DNA from: Microbacterium sp.
Lineage (GTDB): Bacteria > Actinomycetota > Actinomycetes > Actinomycetales > Microbacteriaceae
Assembly: GCA_029267645.1 (NCBI GenBank)
Contig: JAJUIM010000127.1
Location: forward strand, 1-5,909
Length of the DNA: 5,909 nucleotides
Reading direction: 5' to 3'
How positions within the stretch are numbered: the stretch's first letter is position 1; each line of letters opens with the position of its first letter. This document shows positions 5,497 through 5,909 of the stretch, piece by piece. The notes beneath the pieces were generated by a model. That model made no database searches, had not been told where the DNA came from, and was given only the letters and a program-made list of their open reading frames with translations. Position numbers and translations under genes: made by a program.

Positions 5497-5909
5497 ATGG
5501 CTATTCGCAACTACAAGCCCACGACTCCCGGTCGCCGCGGCTCGTCGGTGGCCGACTTCGCCGAGATCACGCGTTCGACGCCTGAGAAGTCGCTGCTCCG
5601 CCCGCTCCCCAAGACGGGTGGCCGCAACAACCAGGGCCGCATCACGACGCGTCACATCGGCGGTGGCCACAAGCGCCAGTATCGCGTGATCGACTTCCGC
5701 CGCGCCGACAAGGACGGCGTGAACGCGAAGGTCGCGCACATCGAGTACGACCCCAACCGCACGGCGCACATCGCGCTGCTGCACTACTTCGATGGCACCA
5801 AGCGCTACATCCTCGCTCCGGCGAAGCTGAAGCAGGGCGACATCGTCGAGTCGGGTCCCTCGGCCGACATCAAGCCCGGCAACAACCTGCCGATGCGCAA
5901 CATCCCCAC
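5497..5909 (+). CDS. rplB: 50S ribosomal protein L2, N-terminal part (cut by window end)
   Basis: The frame is open from ATG 5497 to the window end, giving 137 complete codons of about 275-280 expected. The start has AAAGGA (5485-5490) six bases upstream. The sequence [20 protein letters not shown] (1-20), then [20 protein letters not shown] (41-60) and [14 protein letters not shown] (61-74), is unmistakable L2. The RNA-binding OB-like domain is present, while the C-terminal part with the peptidyl-transferase-related histidine lies beyond the window. L2 is required for joining the subunits and for the catalytic centre. It continues the canonical S10 operon order. Confidence 0.98.
   Translation, partial: MAIRNYKPTTPGRRGSSVADFAEITRSTPEKSLLRPLPKTGGRNNQGRITTRHIGGGHKRQYRVIDFRRADKDGVNAKVAHIEYDPNRTAHIALLHYFDGTKRYILAPAKLKQGDIVESGPSADIKPGNNLPMRNIP

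Noticed and set aside
1..5909. CRISPR arrays, tRNA or rRNA genes, transposase genes or insertion sequence ends
   Set aside because: I saw no regularly spaced direct repeats, cloverleaf-like sequence with a CCA/T-loop signature, or transposase motifs. The only strong repeat is the pair at 386-455, which has no associated gene.

Overview
The window is high-GC DNA that reads as an ordinary chromosomal segment from an actinobacterium. The S10 ribosomal gene order and an Rv0909-type small protein support this, and the overall look suggests a Microbacteriaceae-like genome. The family-level assignment is inference from style, not from a marker search.

Layout from left to right. Positions 1-355 (+) hold the C-terminal end of a membrane protein whose start lies outside the window. 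Positions 356-462 are a convergent gap containing a perfect 20-bp inverted repeat (386-405 / 436-455). Positions 463-2728 (-) are a tight three-gene operon, read right to left: a GtrA-family small membrane protein, a soluble family-2 glycosyltransferase, and a GtrB/DPM1-like polyprenyl-phosphate glycosyltransferase with two C-terminal membrane segments. Each junction is a 4-base ATGA overlap, so the genes are probably translationally coupled. A 120-bp divergent gap (2729-2848) separates this operon from a 71-residue helical protein of the Rv0909/MT0933 putative antitoxin family (2849-3064, +), which ends in a strong GC hairpin.

Positions 3065-3534 carry no convincing gene. They hold that terminator, a candidate promoter and a roughly 300-nt structured leader of the S10 operon. 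The rest is the start of the S10 operon in canonical order: rpsJ (S10), rplC (L3), rplD (L4), rplW (L23) and rplB (L2, cut by the window end).

Working together: the glycosyltransferase operon looks like a lipid-linked sugar module. GtrB makes a polyprenyl-phosphate sugar on the inner face, GtrA probably helps move it across the membrane, and the other glycosyltransferase and possibly the partial membrane protein act in the same envelope glycan pathway. The ribosomal genes are co-expressed for ribosome assembly. I see no clear sign of an undescribed defence, mobile or RNA system. The most notable non-coding signals are the inverted repeat at 386-455, the S10 leader with a start-stop mini-ORF, the divergent promoter region with a nearly perfect inverted repeat, and an excess of the palindrome GGATCC outside the ribosomal genes.
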